Program-made: the position numbers and the translations under genes
DNA from: Dipetalonema caudispina
Lineage: Eukaryota > Nematoda > Chromadorea > Rhabditida > Onchocercidae
Direction: 5' to 3'
DNA: 64,000 nt
NCBI GenBank assembly: GCA_013365325.1
Contig: JABVXV010000081.1
Span: 124,001-188,000 of the forward strand
Part shown: in pieces, positions 38,664 through 53,814 of the stretch
Position numbering within the stretch: the stretch's first letter is position 1
How the letters are laid out: every line of letters starts with the position of its first letter
The notes under the pieces: model-generated
Told to the model about the DNA's origin: nothing
What the model saw: only the letters and a program-made list of their open reading frames with translations
Database searches by the model: none

Positions 38664-40638
38664 TTATATCGGCATTTTCGCTTTAATACGGCATTTCTGA
38701 AGCGTGGCACGATAAATAAACTGTCGACGTGAAAGCTGACGTACTTCCTTCAAATAATTTGTTAAACTGATACGACCACGACTTAGCGCTTGACCAAGAA
38801 AATAGATAGCATCATCGATAGCACAATCATAAACGTAACAACGAAGTAACTGCAATAGATTTATAAATCTATCATCAACAATGCGATTAGAGGTTGCTTT
38901 CAGCAGATCAAGATTTGCAAAGAAATAAAGGTAGAAAACAGAAGAGAGTTCCACTGATAACATGCCCAAGAATGGTCGTCATTTTTTGTTAGTAAAGACG
39001 GGAAATTAAATTTTCTATTTAACATTTTTCATTGTGAACAAAGAGCAAGAACTGAGCCTACCTGTCTGTGTAAAGGTGTACAAGCATCAATCACTTGATC
39101 AATTTCTACATTTTTCTCTTGCGATGATGTTGAAAGGAGAGAGCTAATTTCAGCTTTCTTTTCCTGGAAATTGAAGCTATTTTCACGATTAAGCAACAGA
39201 TGAAAATTTGATGAAAGATACGAAAAGTTAACGAATTTTCGAAAATTGAAAATCAGAGACAAAAAAAAGCTTGTATTAACGACATAGGCACCTGATACAC
39301 AATCAGCGCGTCCTCCATCCGTTTTTGCTCTTGCGCTAAATCGTCTACAATAACTTTGAGCTTTTGCTGACCAGAGCGTAGATCCGCATGAGTCTGTCTT
39401 ATTGAAGCCAGTTCCGCATGCATTGTTCCTAAAAAACTTAGTTTGGAAGCTTCACTGTAAATCTGTCTAGAGAAGCACAGTATTTCAAATTTAGAAATTT
39501 GAAAGTCACGGCTTGACTGCGATTCAAAGAGTAAACTGCAAAGAGGATTTTCTACAATTCGGCACAAGAAAAAGTACAGATTTCTGATAAGAAACCAAAG
39601 GATACCTAATTTTTCTCGAAGGCGTTGCCTAATTTTGTGTTCAACAGCGCTCATCACAGATGCTTTTAAGTGTTCCGGCTGAACCGTGCCACTGCCAACA
39701 TTGCCATGTGGCATCGAAGGATAATAAGAGGCAGGTGTTGTTGGATATGGCGGCATTCCGGGAGCATTAGAAGTTGGATAAGGCGTGTAACCTTGAACTT
39801 GACCAGCGGATGTTGATCCCACACCCGACAGACGTGAACTGTTGTTAGGCTTCGCGAAGACAGGACAAGAATCTTGGAAGCACATTGCCATAACCTTGGA
39901 AAATGTAAATTTGACGGACTTCCTATTAAAAATTGCTTTTTCATTGTTAAACAATTCATTCTCGTAACTGAAAGAATTACCTGTAATAAACCACTTAAAT
40001 CATATCCTGGAAAGGACCAGTCACTAAGGTATGGCAAATAGATACGTCCCTGCTTATCCACCGTCTTTGATTCTTTCAGCATCATATTTGGCGTTGGACA
40101 AACGTAACATATTGGCGCATAATAAGGATGGGTGTCCCAGAGATATAACGCTACCGGTATGTTGTATGTATTACCCTGACAAAAAATTTCATCAAAATTA
40201 ACAAAAACAATTCTAAAAATGAAAATCTGAGACCATATTTGCAGTTATACTACTCGTCTGATAAACAAATTCACTACCAGCAAAACCTCGAGCAAATGCA
40301 GTGGAAGATGTAGAGGAGATTGAAATAGCATAAAACGAAGTACAATACTAGAATTTGTAAAGTAAAAGCAGATGGAGGGACTGAAATGATCAGTCCTTCG
40401 GCATAACTAGGAACGATCATAAATCGATACAAACCTTATAAAGAACAGGAATGGTGCCCTTCAGACGAAATGCAAGTGTATATGTCTTGTCCGGATAAAC
40501 GAAATGTTCAACGTCTGGAGTGAGATCAGGAAAGCCGCTCAGAGCTGAGAGTATATCATTCTTCGCCGTGTCCACATATTTTGCTTTAGCTCGATCCAAT
40601 AAAGCAATAACGGTCGATGACACGGCATTATTTGTCAT
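38664..40638 (-). CDS. tsg-101: TSG-101, ESCRT-I subunit
   Basis: Six exons: 40638-40435, 40175-39981, 39894-39606, 39428-39292, 39163-39062, 38849-38664, giving 370 aa (human TSG101 is about 390). An N-terminal UEV domain (residues about 1-140) is recognised by KGTIPVLYKGNTYNIPV, HPYYAPICYVCPTPNMM, KQGRIYLPYLSDW and LLQVMAMCFQDSCPVF. It has no catalytic Cys, as expected for an inactive E2 variant that binds PTAP motifs and ubiquitin. A Pro/Tyr-rich linker, a coiled coil (AELASIRQTHADLRSGQQKL) and the C-terminal steadiness box (DDAIYFLGQALSRGRISL, LSRRQFIYRATLQK) follow. It sorts ubiquitinated cargo into multivesicular bodies. A TTTTGCAG acceptor sits one base before the chosen ATG and supports both the start and SL trans-splicing; an in-frame ATG 15 nt upstream would lie before it. 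It is divergent from the zinc-finger gene. Confidence 0.95.
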
Positions 40639-42244
40639 ACTGCAAAATTCCATTATTATTACTATATTGTTTACGATAAGAACTCGATTTACGACCGCAT
40701 AATGAATGGTCAATAAGTTCACAGATTGTTATTTCTAGTAATTTTTGTACCGTTCAATATTTTCAGATTGACACTAATGCTTATTCCCTCCAAATAAAAA
40801 AAAATTATAATTTTTAACATAAATTACACAGAAACGAATGTTCAAATATTTATTAATTTACTCAAATTAAACAGCTAACTACCTACTTGACATCCATTTA
40901 CTTTGTTTTTGACTTAGCCACCCAATTATTCTGTTAACAAATCATTCAAATTTTTATAATTTATTTTGCTTAACTAAATTTACTTAAACCAGTAAATTCA
41001 AAAAAAAAAAAAAAAAAACAGATGACTAGACCAAATACCAGGAATTGTTAGAAGCACCGAGCCCTTTACTGAGTCACTGGTCGGGACTTCAAATTTAACT
41101 TAATTTTCATCGGCAAAAATGCATAATCACATACAAAATCTGATTTTGGCACCTCAATTACAAAGCCCAGCAGCAATCAGGAGGCTTGATCTCGGCATCT
41201 TATTAGATTGGATCAATGGCAAAGGTCAGTAATGTTGAAGCACGACAGAATAGAATACCCGGAGAAACATGTAGTCAATAAGTTTCAAGATTCGTATTTA
41301 TCAACGAAAATAAGTAAACCAAACAGCATTTTTTAAAAACTAATCCATGCCAACTAATCACGCACCCAAATAAATAACAAGAAATTCCTGAACTTTTTAG
41401 AGATAACACGTCCGCTCCCAATGTTTATTACACGGTCACTAGCAAAACAGTTCACTCACATACTCCACAACAACACAAATCTTCTCCTCCCTGATTCAAA
41501 ACAATTTTCATAATGCCTCATTTGTGATACCATGCAACGGTATATGTAGCACATCGATTTTCAACCAATTCCGAACAGTATATTAATTGGAAAATAGTAT
41601 GGTTATGTTGGAGATCTAAAAGTCATGGAGATATGTAACGTTAGCTATTGAGAGTACGAAATAGCTTGAAGATTTGCGGGAGGACAAAGATTGGAAGAAT
41701 CAAAGAGAGAACATAGTGTTTGAGAGGTTAAAAGGGAAGAGATAGTTAGGGATGAAAAGAGATAGTGTAAGCGAAGACGTGGTAGAGATTGATAAGAATT
41801 ACGAAATATAATGTAGTCATAGATTGAGAAGTAATTGAAGTCATCGCTTTGGAGAAGGGTACATTGTCACCTGCGACAAATCGTTCGTTTTTGGGTTTAT
41901 ATTGGTAGAGTCTTCGATTACTTTTTGCAGGTTACAGTGGAATTGAGAACGTAAATGGAAATAGCTTGTAGGATAAGAGTACCTTTCTCTTACTCTCATT
42001 GAGTGTTTCGTCATAAAATAGTTGAGTCAGTTTTGTGTGGGTAAAAAATTAGCTGGTAATGAAAAAATTATAGAATGTTGACGCATCTGAAGTTGTGTCA
42101 TTAGTTTGAAATTATCCAAAAGTGTGCTTTTTTTTTATAAAAAAAATCTAATTTCATTTCAGGATTTTTTTGTTTTATTGGAAAGGGTACTTTTCTCGAA
42201 AAATTGTTTTTTTGTTCGGGTGTTAACTGTTTATTGTCGAAAAT
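40639..42244. promoter_or_regulatory. divergent promoter region (tsg-101 / BuGZ)
   Basis: 1.6 kb separates the two start codons. It contains an A-run at about 41000-41018 and no convincing exon. Just before the BuGZ ATG the sequence is T/G-rich. Both promoters presumably lie here. Confidence 0.5.
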
Positions 42245-44862
42245 ATGGGTCGAAAGAAAAAGCGTGCCGCGAAACCTTGGTGTTGGTAAGCTATTTTAAC
42301 GTTTATGGAGGAATCAAAAATATTTGGTTTTTTTTAATATGAAACAACAAAGGTTATCTAGATTGTTTTGTTTAGAAGAGGAAAAACAAGGAAAGCTTAT
42401 CTGGGCTGTTTTACTTAAAAATATGCATCGGTTGTTGTAATCGCTTTGTTTATGTTGGTTAGTAAGACTAGTCATGCATTTTTTTCTTTAAATGGGATTG
42501 CAGTTAGATTTTGAATCTTATTGTTTGAGTGAAGAGTTTAGTACAGGATAAGGCACATAAGATTATGCCACTATTTCATGCTTTTTCATCTAATCATCTT
42601 AAGTGCTAAATGTTTTCTTTTACTGTTCCTCCTTCTCTTCCTTTATGTTTTTGAATCTATAGGTATAAATCAATGACATAAGTAGATGGTTAGCAAGGAA
42701 GTAAGGTAACTAGTTATTAAGCTGATAGTTAAATGAACTAGTGTGTAGGTAAAAAAATTCAGAGATAATTGAAAGCCATGCGCAAAGCCGTAGGCAAGAT
42801 TCACTTATGAGGAAAATCTGATTCAAAATATAATTATCAAAGTTCACTGGTAACTCTGATTTGTCGGGTCATTTTGACTGTGAGTTTAGTGAATTTCTTT
42901 TTAGAGATTTATGTGCTATTTAATACGATATTTAGTCACGGGCATCTCTTGACTGAAGGATCAGTTGACCTGATGGTTAGGTTCAAAATTACTATATAGA
43001 TAAGGATCATGTTTATTTTATTGCAGGTACTGTAATCGCGAATTCGAAGATGAAAAAATTTTAATTCAACACCAAAAAGCAAAACATTTTAAATGTCATA
43101 TTTGTCACAAGAAACTTTTCACAGGCCCTGGATTAGCCATCCATTGCATGCAGGTATCTCTTTCAATTAGTTAAATTTACAGTAAATAGATTTTTGTCTT
43201 AAATTTTTCTTTTGCATATGTTACTGTCTGGAGTTCATTTTATTCACCATTCCTGAAGCTTATTTTTTTAAGGTGCACAAAGAAACAATTGATAAGATAC
43301 CTGCTGCTTTACCCGGTAAAGATTCAGTTGAAGTAGAAGTTTATGGTATGGAAGGTATTCCCGATGATGCTCAAGGTTCTGGAATTTTTCATTTTATTAA
43401 AAATTTACCTTTCAATTTGGCATTTTCCCTAAAAAATATTGATGCTTTTCCTTGCAGAGGAAAGTGCAAAGAAGGAGTCAAAGAATACAGTTGCTCCGGT
43501 GCCTCCTCTGATAGCTCCATTTCCAATGCTACCTCCAGGTAGATAAATTCATTTTTTATCGTATCGTTTTCATATTTTACAAGGTTTGGTAAGATTCGAT
43601 TATGTCAGTGAATCTCCAAATAGCAAACAAAAATAGTTTTATGTATTCGCTGAGAAATTGTCAGTTTTGCCAATCTTTTTTGTATTTGGGAAATTCATCT
43701 TGTATTTCAGGTATACCACCTATGATTCCCGGTTTTCCACCTCTTCCACCTTCAGGAATGCCCCCGTTTGGTCCACCGTTTATGCCAGGAGTACCGGCAC
43801 CACCAAGAGCTCTCCCGCCACTTCCGGTCGTACCTCCAGGTAGTGCTCAACCTGCACTCACAAGGTTCCCGTTTTTCACTTTTACTAGCATTTAATGAGT
43901 CTAGACTGGTACAGGATAATCCAACTATGTATTAGCTGATGTAGTGGTAAATGGCAGATAAATTATATTCCACATGGAAGAGATAGCGGAAAAACACTCA
44001 TAGATATTATTGTGCTACCAGTATATGCAATTTTAATCCACAGCTGAAGTTTAATTTTTCTCATCCGACCAAATGTTAATAGGCTATGTATAGAAAATCT
44101 TTCAGCAGTTCGTGGATTATGATAACCTTGCATATGATGTGTTTCGGAGGAACTCTCTGTCATTTCTTGTATGTAAGGTGATAGGAAGGTAAGGGGGTTG
44201 GGAATACCATTGAATAAGTACATGGACAAGATTTCTTCAGCTTCGTTTTTGGTGCTGAAATCATCGGGTTTTTGATTATCGGCTGTATTTTTTACAACTA
44301 TCTGTTTTTGCCAAGTAGGTAGCTCTTAAACCAGTATTTTTGGACTCATATCCGGGAATCGAAATTTTAGAAAATTGAAGGAGATGATGTACTAGCTGCT
44401 TTTTTACTTTATATGCGTGTGTTTGAAAGTATTCTAATATGCAACTTCGATTTTGTTGCAGCATGAATTTACCCCCTCGGGTACCACTACCAAATGGTCC
44501 AATGGGAGTACCCGCGATTCCTGGTCCGGGAACAATCAATACACAGTCTACGCCTGCTGTACCCGCAGCCTTCCCAGCCTATAGTGATCCTTCTTCTAGT
44601 AAAACTGCAGAACCGGAGCGGATCCGGGAAATACCCAATCAGATCCAAAGACTGGGGGCAAAAATACACATCATGCATCCTGACGAAGATATATCTTTGG
44701 TATGTTATTTAATATAGACTTGAAGCTTTTAAGGATTCGTTATTAATTGTGCAGAAATCTTAAAATTAGCTGGTTTTTGGATTAAATTTGTTTAACAATC
44801 GTAGATAAAACAAAATACTTTTTCAGGAGGAACGGTTGGCAATCAGTAAAGGTTTCATCTAG
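42245..44862 (+). CDS. bugz: BuGZ / ZNF207-like C2H2 zinc-finger protein
   Basis: Seven exons: 42245-42285, 43027-43153, 43273-43375, 43458-43538, 43711-43864, 44462-44699, 44827-44862, giving 259 aa. The N-terminus [20 protein letters not shown] and the second finger ([20 protein letters not shown]) are nearly identical to human ZNF207/BuGZ, followed by [10 protein letters not shown] and [13 protein letters not shown] Pro/Gly-rich middle ([20 protein letters not shown]) is followed by the GLEBS motif [18 protein letters not shown], which binds BUB3. BuGZ loads BUB3 on kinetochores and condenses on spindle microtubules through its Pro-rich region. The protein ends seven codons after the GLEBS motif, whereas human ZNF207 has a long C-terminal Pro/Gly tail, so it is much shorter than the human protein (about 480 aa). 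The last donor (GGT reading) could allow alternative splicing. Confidence 0.93.
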
Positions 44863-46650
44863 TTGGTAGTGGATTCAAATTTTTCGTAAGGTAAGTTTTC
44901 TCTTTACCTATTTTTCAGGATGTAGCTGATCATTTACTACTTTGTGCGATAAGTTTCAAGGTAGTTTTTAATGGTTTATAAGTAGGTTACTTGATTTCCT
45001 ACATAGTTTCTTTGCATAAATTCATCATAAGCTCTGCGTTGTGGAACCTTTAGAAAGAGCTGAAACGACAGTTTCCGACCGTGCCACACAGTTTTAATTG
45101 TAAAGGTTAGTCCTGGAAGCAGGTGGGTAGTGTTTTCTTGCTCATCAAAAAAAGGTTGTGAAGCCTTCATGTCCTGTACGTTTTTGGCACTCCCATTGGT
45201 ACTTTTCGTCCACACTTTCTTCAAGGTTTCAGCAACTGTTCCGGGTCTTTGGCAACTTTTTTCTGTGAGTTTGATTAATGTTTTACCACAGTTATGCCGA
45301 AATCTTCACAGTTAATTTGAGATAGAACTTTATTGTTACCATCCTCAAAAGTGGAGGGATTGGGGAACTTGGGTTCTGAGTCCTTATGCCCTGAAAGACT
45401 TGGAAACGGATTTTGTGGATTTCATGTTTGGTTTCCGACATTCACAAGTTGTGCCGTAGGATGGGAGACTTACAAGTAAGTTTACTGTTCGAAGTATAAT
45501 ATTTTACTTCTTTTTACTTCCTGCTGAAGTTTATTGTGATCAAAGCTGTACTGAGGTAAGCATGCTACAGCTTAATTCGTAAGGCTTTGCTTACTGGCTT
45601 TTGCCAATAAAATTCGTGTTTTCAGCGCAGTCCTGTCTCCTCTCGTCATCATCGTCAAAATTTGTTGTTCGAATGCAGAAGAAAAAAGTGGGAAATCATG
45701 CTACTGATTGCGCTTCTGGAATTGTGATTGATCGACCACATTGCATTATCTTTCCCTCCCCTTCATTGTTTTTTTTTTCTTTTCTTTTCCCTTATGTAAT
45801 TGTATTGTATGCTGATATCGATTGTCGGTAAGTTTTGCTCTCTTTTATTAGAAAACAAGATTTTCTTCATTTGGATTTTGTTATACGGCACACACGCAGC
45901 ACAAATACATAACGCATTTCTAGAACAAATGTATATGCACTCTCGTAAACAGTTACCATATCAAAGTTCTCTGGACAGGAAATATAGCATAGTTCAATTC
46001 AGGTCGAAATAGGATTGAATCCCTTCCGCCGAATTTGATATTGCATCAAATCTGAACATATAGAATAATCATTGAAATATACAAGCGATAGCTCGTATAT
46101 CTCGATTTTTTGTTTGTGTTGGAAAGGGATTTTATTTCTGTCGAGTCGTAGTAGTGAGTGAACATTTTTTCTGTAGAAATTTAATCCGCAGAGACTCGGG
46201 TGAAAGGGTTAGCACTTTAGAGCCTTGAAAATCAACGAGAAACATTTTTTTACATCGACCACATCAGCAATACCTTTATTTACAGCAGATTACTATCTGG
46301 TCTGTTTGCTTTAACGGTAAGCGACGTCCAGCTGTTTATTGATAGTACACAGCTTGTTTTACAGTGGGAATAAAATTATTCCAATAACAAATGCTATAGC
46401 TGTTGGGTGGATCATCAAAACGAAGATAAATGCGAATTCTCCAGATCTCAAAATCATCACGAACTCCCGTTTTGCTTCTCTGATAGTACAGTTACTGCTG
46501 GACCTAAGAAAGAGATACCACCAGAGGGCACTATCGTCATACTATTGATCTTCACTTCTGACCGCTACTACACGTTTAACATTAGTTTTATTTGATCTGT
46601 TTTTCGGTCACCTCATACATTAACAGGAAAATAATGAAATTTCAAATATT
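44863..46650. other. convergent intergenic region (BuGZ / DNJ-2)
   Basis: 1.8 kb between convergent stops, probably both 3' UTRs. It contains two weak coding candidates: a two-exon peptide at 45461-45727 and a region at 46364-46552 that is open in two plus-strand frames. Neither has a recognised family. No RNA gene was seen. Confidence 0.5.
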
Positions 46651-49155
<2,505 letters not shown>

Positions 49156-51021
49156 CCCGCAGAAATACCGCAAATCGTCAACTACTTCCAACGATTCTGA
49201 ATTCTTCCATGGAGTAGAATTCAAATAAACGACATAACTTTAGTCAAAATGAGAAAGAAAAGTACATCTGGTTATCAATTTTAAGAATCAAAAATTGATC
49301 AGAAGTTTAAGCCTAGAGAGAAGTACATGCATATTAGAATATATTCAATTCTAATTTTGAGATCCAAAATAAGAACTCGAATAATCAATGAAGTTTTGGA
49401 AAATTTGGTGGTCCGTAAAAAGAAAGGAATTCTATAATGATTCTCATTAACAAAAAAAAACCACCCATATTCCCTCTTATGCTTCTATCAGTCCAAACTA
49501 GTTTAAAACGCTTCATTTCATCAGCCAACAATCGAAAATGTTGCGTTTTAATGGAGGTTTAGAGATTGATAAAGTTTGGAAATACATGATATGTAGAGAT
49601 TGAGAACATGGAAATAACTTAACAAATGAAAGAGAGATACGACAGTTGGAAAAATTCGCGAGAAAGCATATTGCTAAAAGTTTGCCCGATGAATTAGAGA
49701 GGAAAGGTTTGCAAAATATAACACAATATAGGAGGAGCAATGTTTGAGAGCAAGAAAAATAGACGTAACAGGAAAGAAAAGAGGACAGGCAAGGATAGAA
49801 CAATGTAAATTGCATAGGGTAGGAGGCAATAGATAGTGTAGATAAAATAATTAAATAATACGGGATAGGAGTATTAATTAATTACTGGAAATGATTTAAG
49901 TTATTTTTATTGGGAATGATAAATAAAGATTTAACTTACACCTGATTTATGATTGTTAAATGTGGTGGTAGAGCATATGACTTGGGAAGTTATAATCAAT
50001 AAAGTATAGGTTTAAATTTGTAGAAAAAAGGAATTTTTTTTTTCTAACTTTGAAATCTTCTGAAAAATTTTTACGAAATTAGTGATGAAAATGAAGTGCA
50101 ATTTTAAAGATTCTAGTGCTTTATTGTTTCAAAGATCATTCCGTTATCCAATTAGAATTACGAATAAATCTAAGAAAATCTCATGAAATATTTCTTTTTT
50201 CTAGAAGAAGAAAATTTTTATAGCCTCTAAAATATTCCTTAAATATCTGTTGTTTTTTTTTTTTCTTTCGGAATACAAATTTTCAAATTTTTTCTCCTTT
50301 TTTTTTTTTTCCTTCGAGATTTTATTCATATGAACATTTTACGGAATGCGACGCAACCTTAAATCTAAGAGAAAAGAGAATCGATCACCATAATATCCCT
50401 TCTTTACAAATCATATTTTGATGTTGGAGAGAGAGAGAGAGAGAGAGAGAAGTGGTACGTTCTGCAGGCAACAAACAATCAAATTAAAGTTAAACATAAG
50501 AATTAAAAAAATTTGAATTGGCGCAATGTACCTTAGCACGCATGGATGCGTATATGCAGGGTCACAATGATGCAGCTCTACGGATTTTCCGCTCGCGATT
50601 TTCTGACGCGTGGTCGTTTCGCGATGACGGTTTCATGGATTTCTGTACCATGTAGTCCGTTTCATGAATCTCATATTGTATAACGGTTTCATAGAATTCC
50701 TGGGTGTAATCGTGTGTTTTGATAGTGAGTATGTTAAGTATGCAAAAATTGTTTGATTAAAATTATTTCTGGAGAAAGATATTTCAGGTGGAAGAAGCTT
50801 GGTGTGAGTTTAGGGATAACTGATACTGCAGAAAATGGTTTAAGAAATGGTTGTGTTTCTGGATGAAAAATTGCGAATGTCGAGAGAATATAAGATGCTT
50901 AATTCTAGGAGATTTGTTGTTCTTGATCGACATGTATGCATAGTCATATCAGTGATATGTTGTAGAAGTAATTTATAAGTTTTTATTCTTCTAGATATAA
51001 AAGAAGATTTGAAGGTGGTGA
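49156..51021. promoter_or_regulatory. divergent promoter region (dnj-2 / BRK1 operon)
   Basis: 1.87 kb without a recognisable exon. It includes T-runs near 50252 and 50302 and a GA repeat at 50427-50450. It presumably holds the dnj-2 promoter and the operon promoter before BRK1. A weak pyrimidine-AG site lies within 100 nt of the BRK1 ATG. Confidence 0.5.
50427..50450 (+). repeat. GA dinucleotide repeat
   Basis: Twelve uninterrupted GA units about 570 bp upstream of the BRK1 start. A promoter-proximal GAGA tract may affect nucleosome occupancy; that is inference. Confidence 0.85.
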
Positions 51022-51617
51022 ATGAATGCAGGTAGTGTAAAGGTTACACTTGTACAGCGACAATTACGAGAAGACTGGAATAATCGTGAATACGCACAAG
51101 TGGTTTCTGATAACATCCGACATATCGTGGATTTCCTTTGTAATTTTGGTAGGTCTTTAAGACTTGATCGGCGTCATTTGTTGACAAATAAAACTAAATA
51201 AATAGCTACCTTCAACCTGTTTATCGTGCAAGTAAGGAGGTAGTGTTCGATGCATACTTTTTTAAAAGATAACGAATTGTTATGTGTTCGCGTCTTTATT
51301 TCATTATAATTAAAAATGATAAGTCAAAGCTTATCATGTGACAGTCGAAAATGGAGTATTTTAGTTCGCATAATTTCAGAACTCTCTTGTCGAAGTAGAA
51401 TCGCAACACTTAGTGATAAGGTATCACTATTGGAACGAAAAGTGGAATTTCTTGAAGCCAGAGTGAGTTCTTACGTTGCATTACCTGGCCACAATGACTA
51501 CTTTATTCTGTCCCTTGTCGTTGTCTTGGAATTTATCATGAAAAAGAGAATTGCATCCTTTTTTATTTCACTGTAACATTCTTTCCTTACAAATAGATGG
51601 TTCCTTCATTTTCATGA
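51022..51617 (+). CDS. brk1: BRICK1 / HSPC300, WAVE regulatory complex subunit
   Basis: Three exons: 51022-51148, 51380-51462, 51597-51617, giving 76 aa (human BRK1 is 75). The blocks QLREDWNNREYAQVVSDNIR, HIVDFLCNFELSCRSRIATL and KVSLLERKVEFLEARV align along the whole human protein ([45 protein letters not shown]). It is a short helical coiled-coil subunit that stabilises the WAVE/SCAR complex for Arp2/3 actin nucleation. The last exon adds only MVPSFS, using a CAAATAG acceptor. Only 88 bp separate its stop from the next gene's ATG, which suggests it is the first gene of an operon. Confidence 0.93.
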
Positions 51618-51705
51618 GGGCAATTCAGCATACCGTGTCAGGTTTATTCCTGATCAATTGTATAATTACCAGTTATCGCGAGGTGAAACACTGAATTGAA
51701 CAAAA
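51618..51705 (+). promoter_or_regulatory. operon-type intercistronic spacer with trans-splice acceptor
   Basis: The 88 bp between the BRK1 stop and the nuo-3 ATG contains a T-rich stretch and an ATTACCAG acceptor ending at 51672, 33 nt before the ATG. Spacing and content fit a nematode operon junction processed by trans-splicing. Confidence 0.6.
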
Positions 51706-53781
51706 ATGGCAACAGGTATGATAAGAACTGCTACTGCAACTACACGTGAAGTTGTTCCTATTGTATCAGTCAATAAAGCACAAAGCCGATCGAATGTGCT
51801 TGCTGTATATAAAGAAATGTTAGTTCGTTTCATTCATTTAATGCAAAACCAGATTATCATTCCATGGAAACTATCACGCTTCCTCAGTCGATATTCCTTC
51901 TTCCGACTTGAAGCGTCTCGCTTTCATTCACTGTTAATCGTAGCAGTTGCATATGTTCACAATACTTTTTGCCTTGTTACGATCACATTCAAGTCCTAAA
52001 TATTATACGAACCACTTGACATGTCAGGGGTTTTAAGGGACTTCTTACTTTTCACGTGAACAAATATTTGTCAAATATCACTCAGTATCTCCAGAAATAG
52101 AAATGATGTCCGGTTAGCTGTTACTGATAAGGAACAATAAGGTAGTAGGTAAAGTAAAAAAGTAAAGTGATAAAAGCAAAGTGACATGAGAAAGGAGACA
52201 TCTGCTCGTATTCTGTAAAAACTGATAAAACCTGGAATATTGATATTAAACAATGGATTATCGACAAGCCTTACTAACTGATGATTTGGATGGGATGGTA
52301 TGGCGGTTACATTGTTGGCTTCCTTAATGATACACGGTCATGTGAAGCGTGTGGCATACCCCAGCTAGATTCAAGTCATTCTTCTACCGGGAAATTTCCT
52401 ACGTTTAATGCCTGGTTCATATTGTTAGCGGGCGAGTTTGGTATGGACCATTAAAAAGTAGAGAAAGACACTTAAAACCTGTTATAATTTCACACTCGAT
52501 CGAAACAGTTTTTAGAAATATATGTTCTAATTTACGTTTCTCACAGAAAAAGTATGTGGGTTTAGGCTTTTATTTCCATGTTACTTTCCTTCCACTTTCC
52601 ACAGTCTTATTCTTCAATTTTCCTAATCTTGGCTTCTAATTAATTAATTAATTATCCCAGTCATTTATTAAGATAGAAGTACAAAACAGAAGTATCACCA
52701 CACCGAATAATAAAAAAAGAGAAAAAAGTGATGTCTTCCTTTCTTTTTTCATATAAAACTGAAGATGTGTTTATTTCCTGCTTCATGTCACACGTTGATA
52801 TATTATAATATAGACAATCTCTCGAACTATGAATAATTAAGAATTGTTGCTGCGATGGAGTCATTTGTATGTGAGATGAACCATGTTCCTTATCCCGCTT
52901 GTCAATGCTTTTCTCGTTGATATTAGTTCAGGATAAAGACATGTAGAGTTTGGATGGCACAGCCATATGTTATGTCATTATTGTTCTCCTGTATTCCTTT
53001 ATTGGGAAGTTAGTTATGTTTAGCTATCGTGGAAGCGGATGGGTGCGTTTTTAAAATCGTTATAACGTCGCGATTTCTTTTAGTCTAAATAATGTCCATA
53101 TTTGTTGATTGGTTCTTATCGATAATTGTTTCATGTAACATTGTTAGGGAAAGTGGGAAAAGCATGAAGAATGACATTAGCAACTGTTTTGTTGCTTGCC
53201 TACTTTTTGTCTTATCGAAGTTTTAGTTCAGCGTTGTTATCATCCTCCTACTTCTCACATGAATAGCAAAAGAAGGATATCGTCATCATTTTTCTAACCG
53301 TTGAAGTACTTGATGTTGTTGGAATGTTTGCGACAGCAGTAGTGTAGTAGTCGTGATGGTAATAGTGATAGTAGGCGTAGTAGCAATAATGCAGCGATTC
53401 TTGTCGTCACAATGGTTGTGATCGTTATTTTTATCTTTGACTCGTTCTTGCATTTATGTATGTATGCAGGCTTAGGCGACAAACGCTGAATCGATTTTGG
53501 ATATTAATGTTTGAGACAGAAAATGCACTGCCTAAATGCTATCGCTGTGGATGTTGCCGCTATTGCCTAGTATCTTTTTTCAGGAAAGATAGCCCATATA
53601 TATATATATATGTGTGTGTGCTTGCTTCTGTTTTTTTTTTTTTTTATTTTTCTTCACCAATTTTTCTGTTCTTTTAAAGCATGAATGTGTCGCGAAATTG
53701 ATAATATGCGATTGTTGACGGTTAAGCCTTTTTATAATTGAAGTGAATTTTCCCTTTTTTCAGTTTTGGAATTTATTTCCA

Positions 53782-53814
<33 letters not shown>

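Noticed and set aside
53456..53677. Short ORF with clustered Cys (CYRCGCCRYC)
   Set aside because: It sits inside the nuo-3 intron, has no start or splice support and ends in TA and T repeats; no zinc-binding family was recognised.
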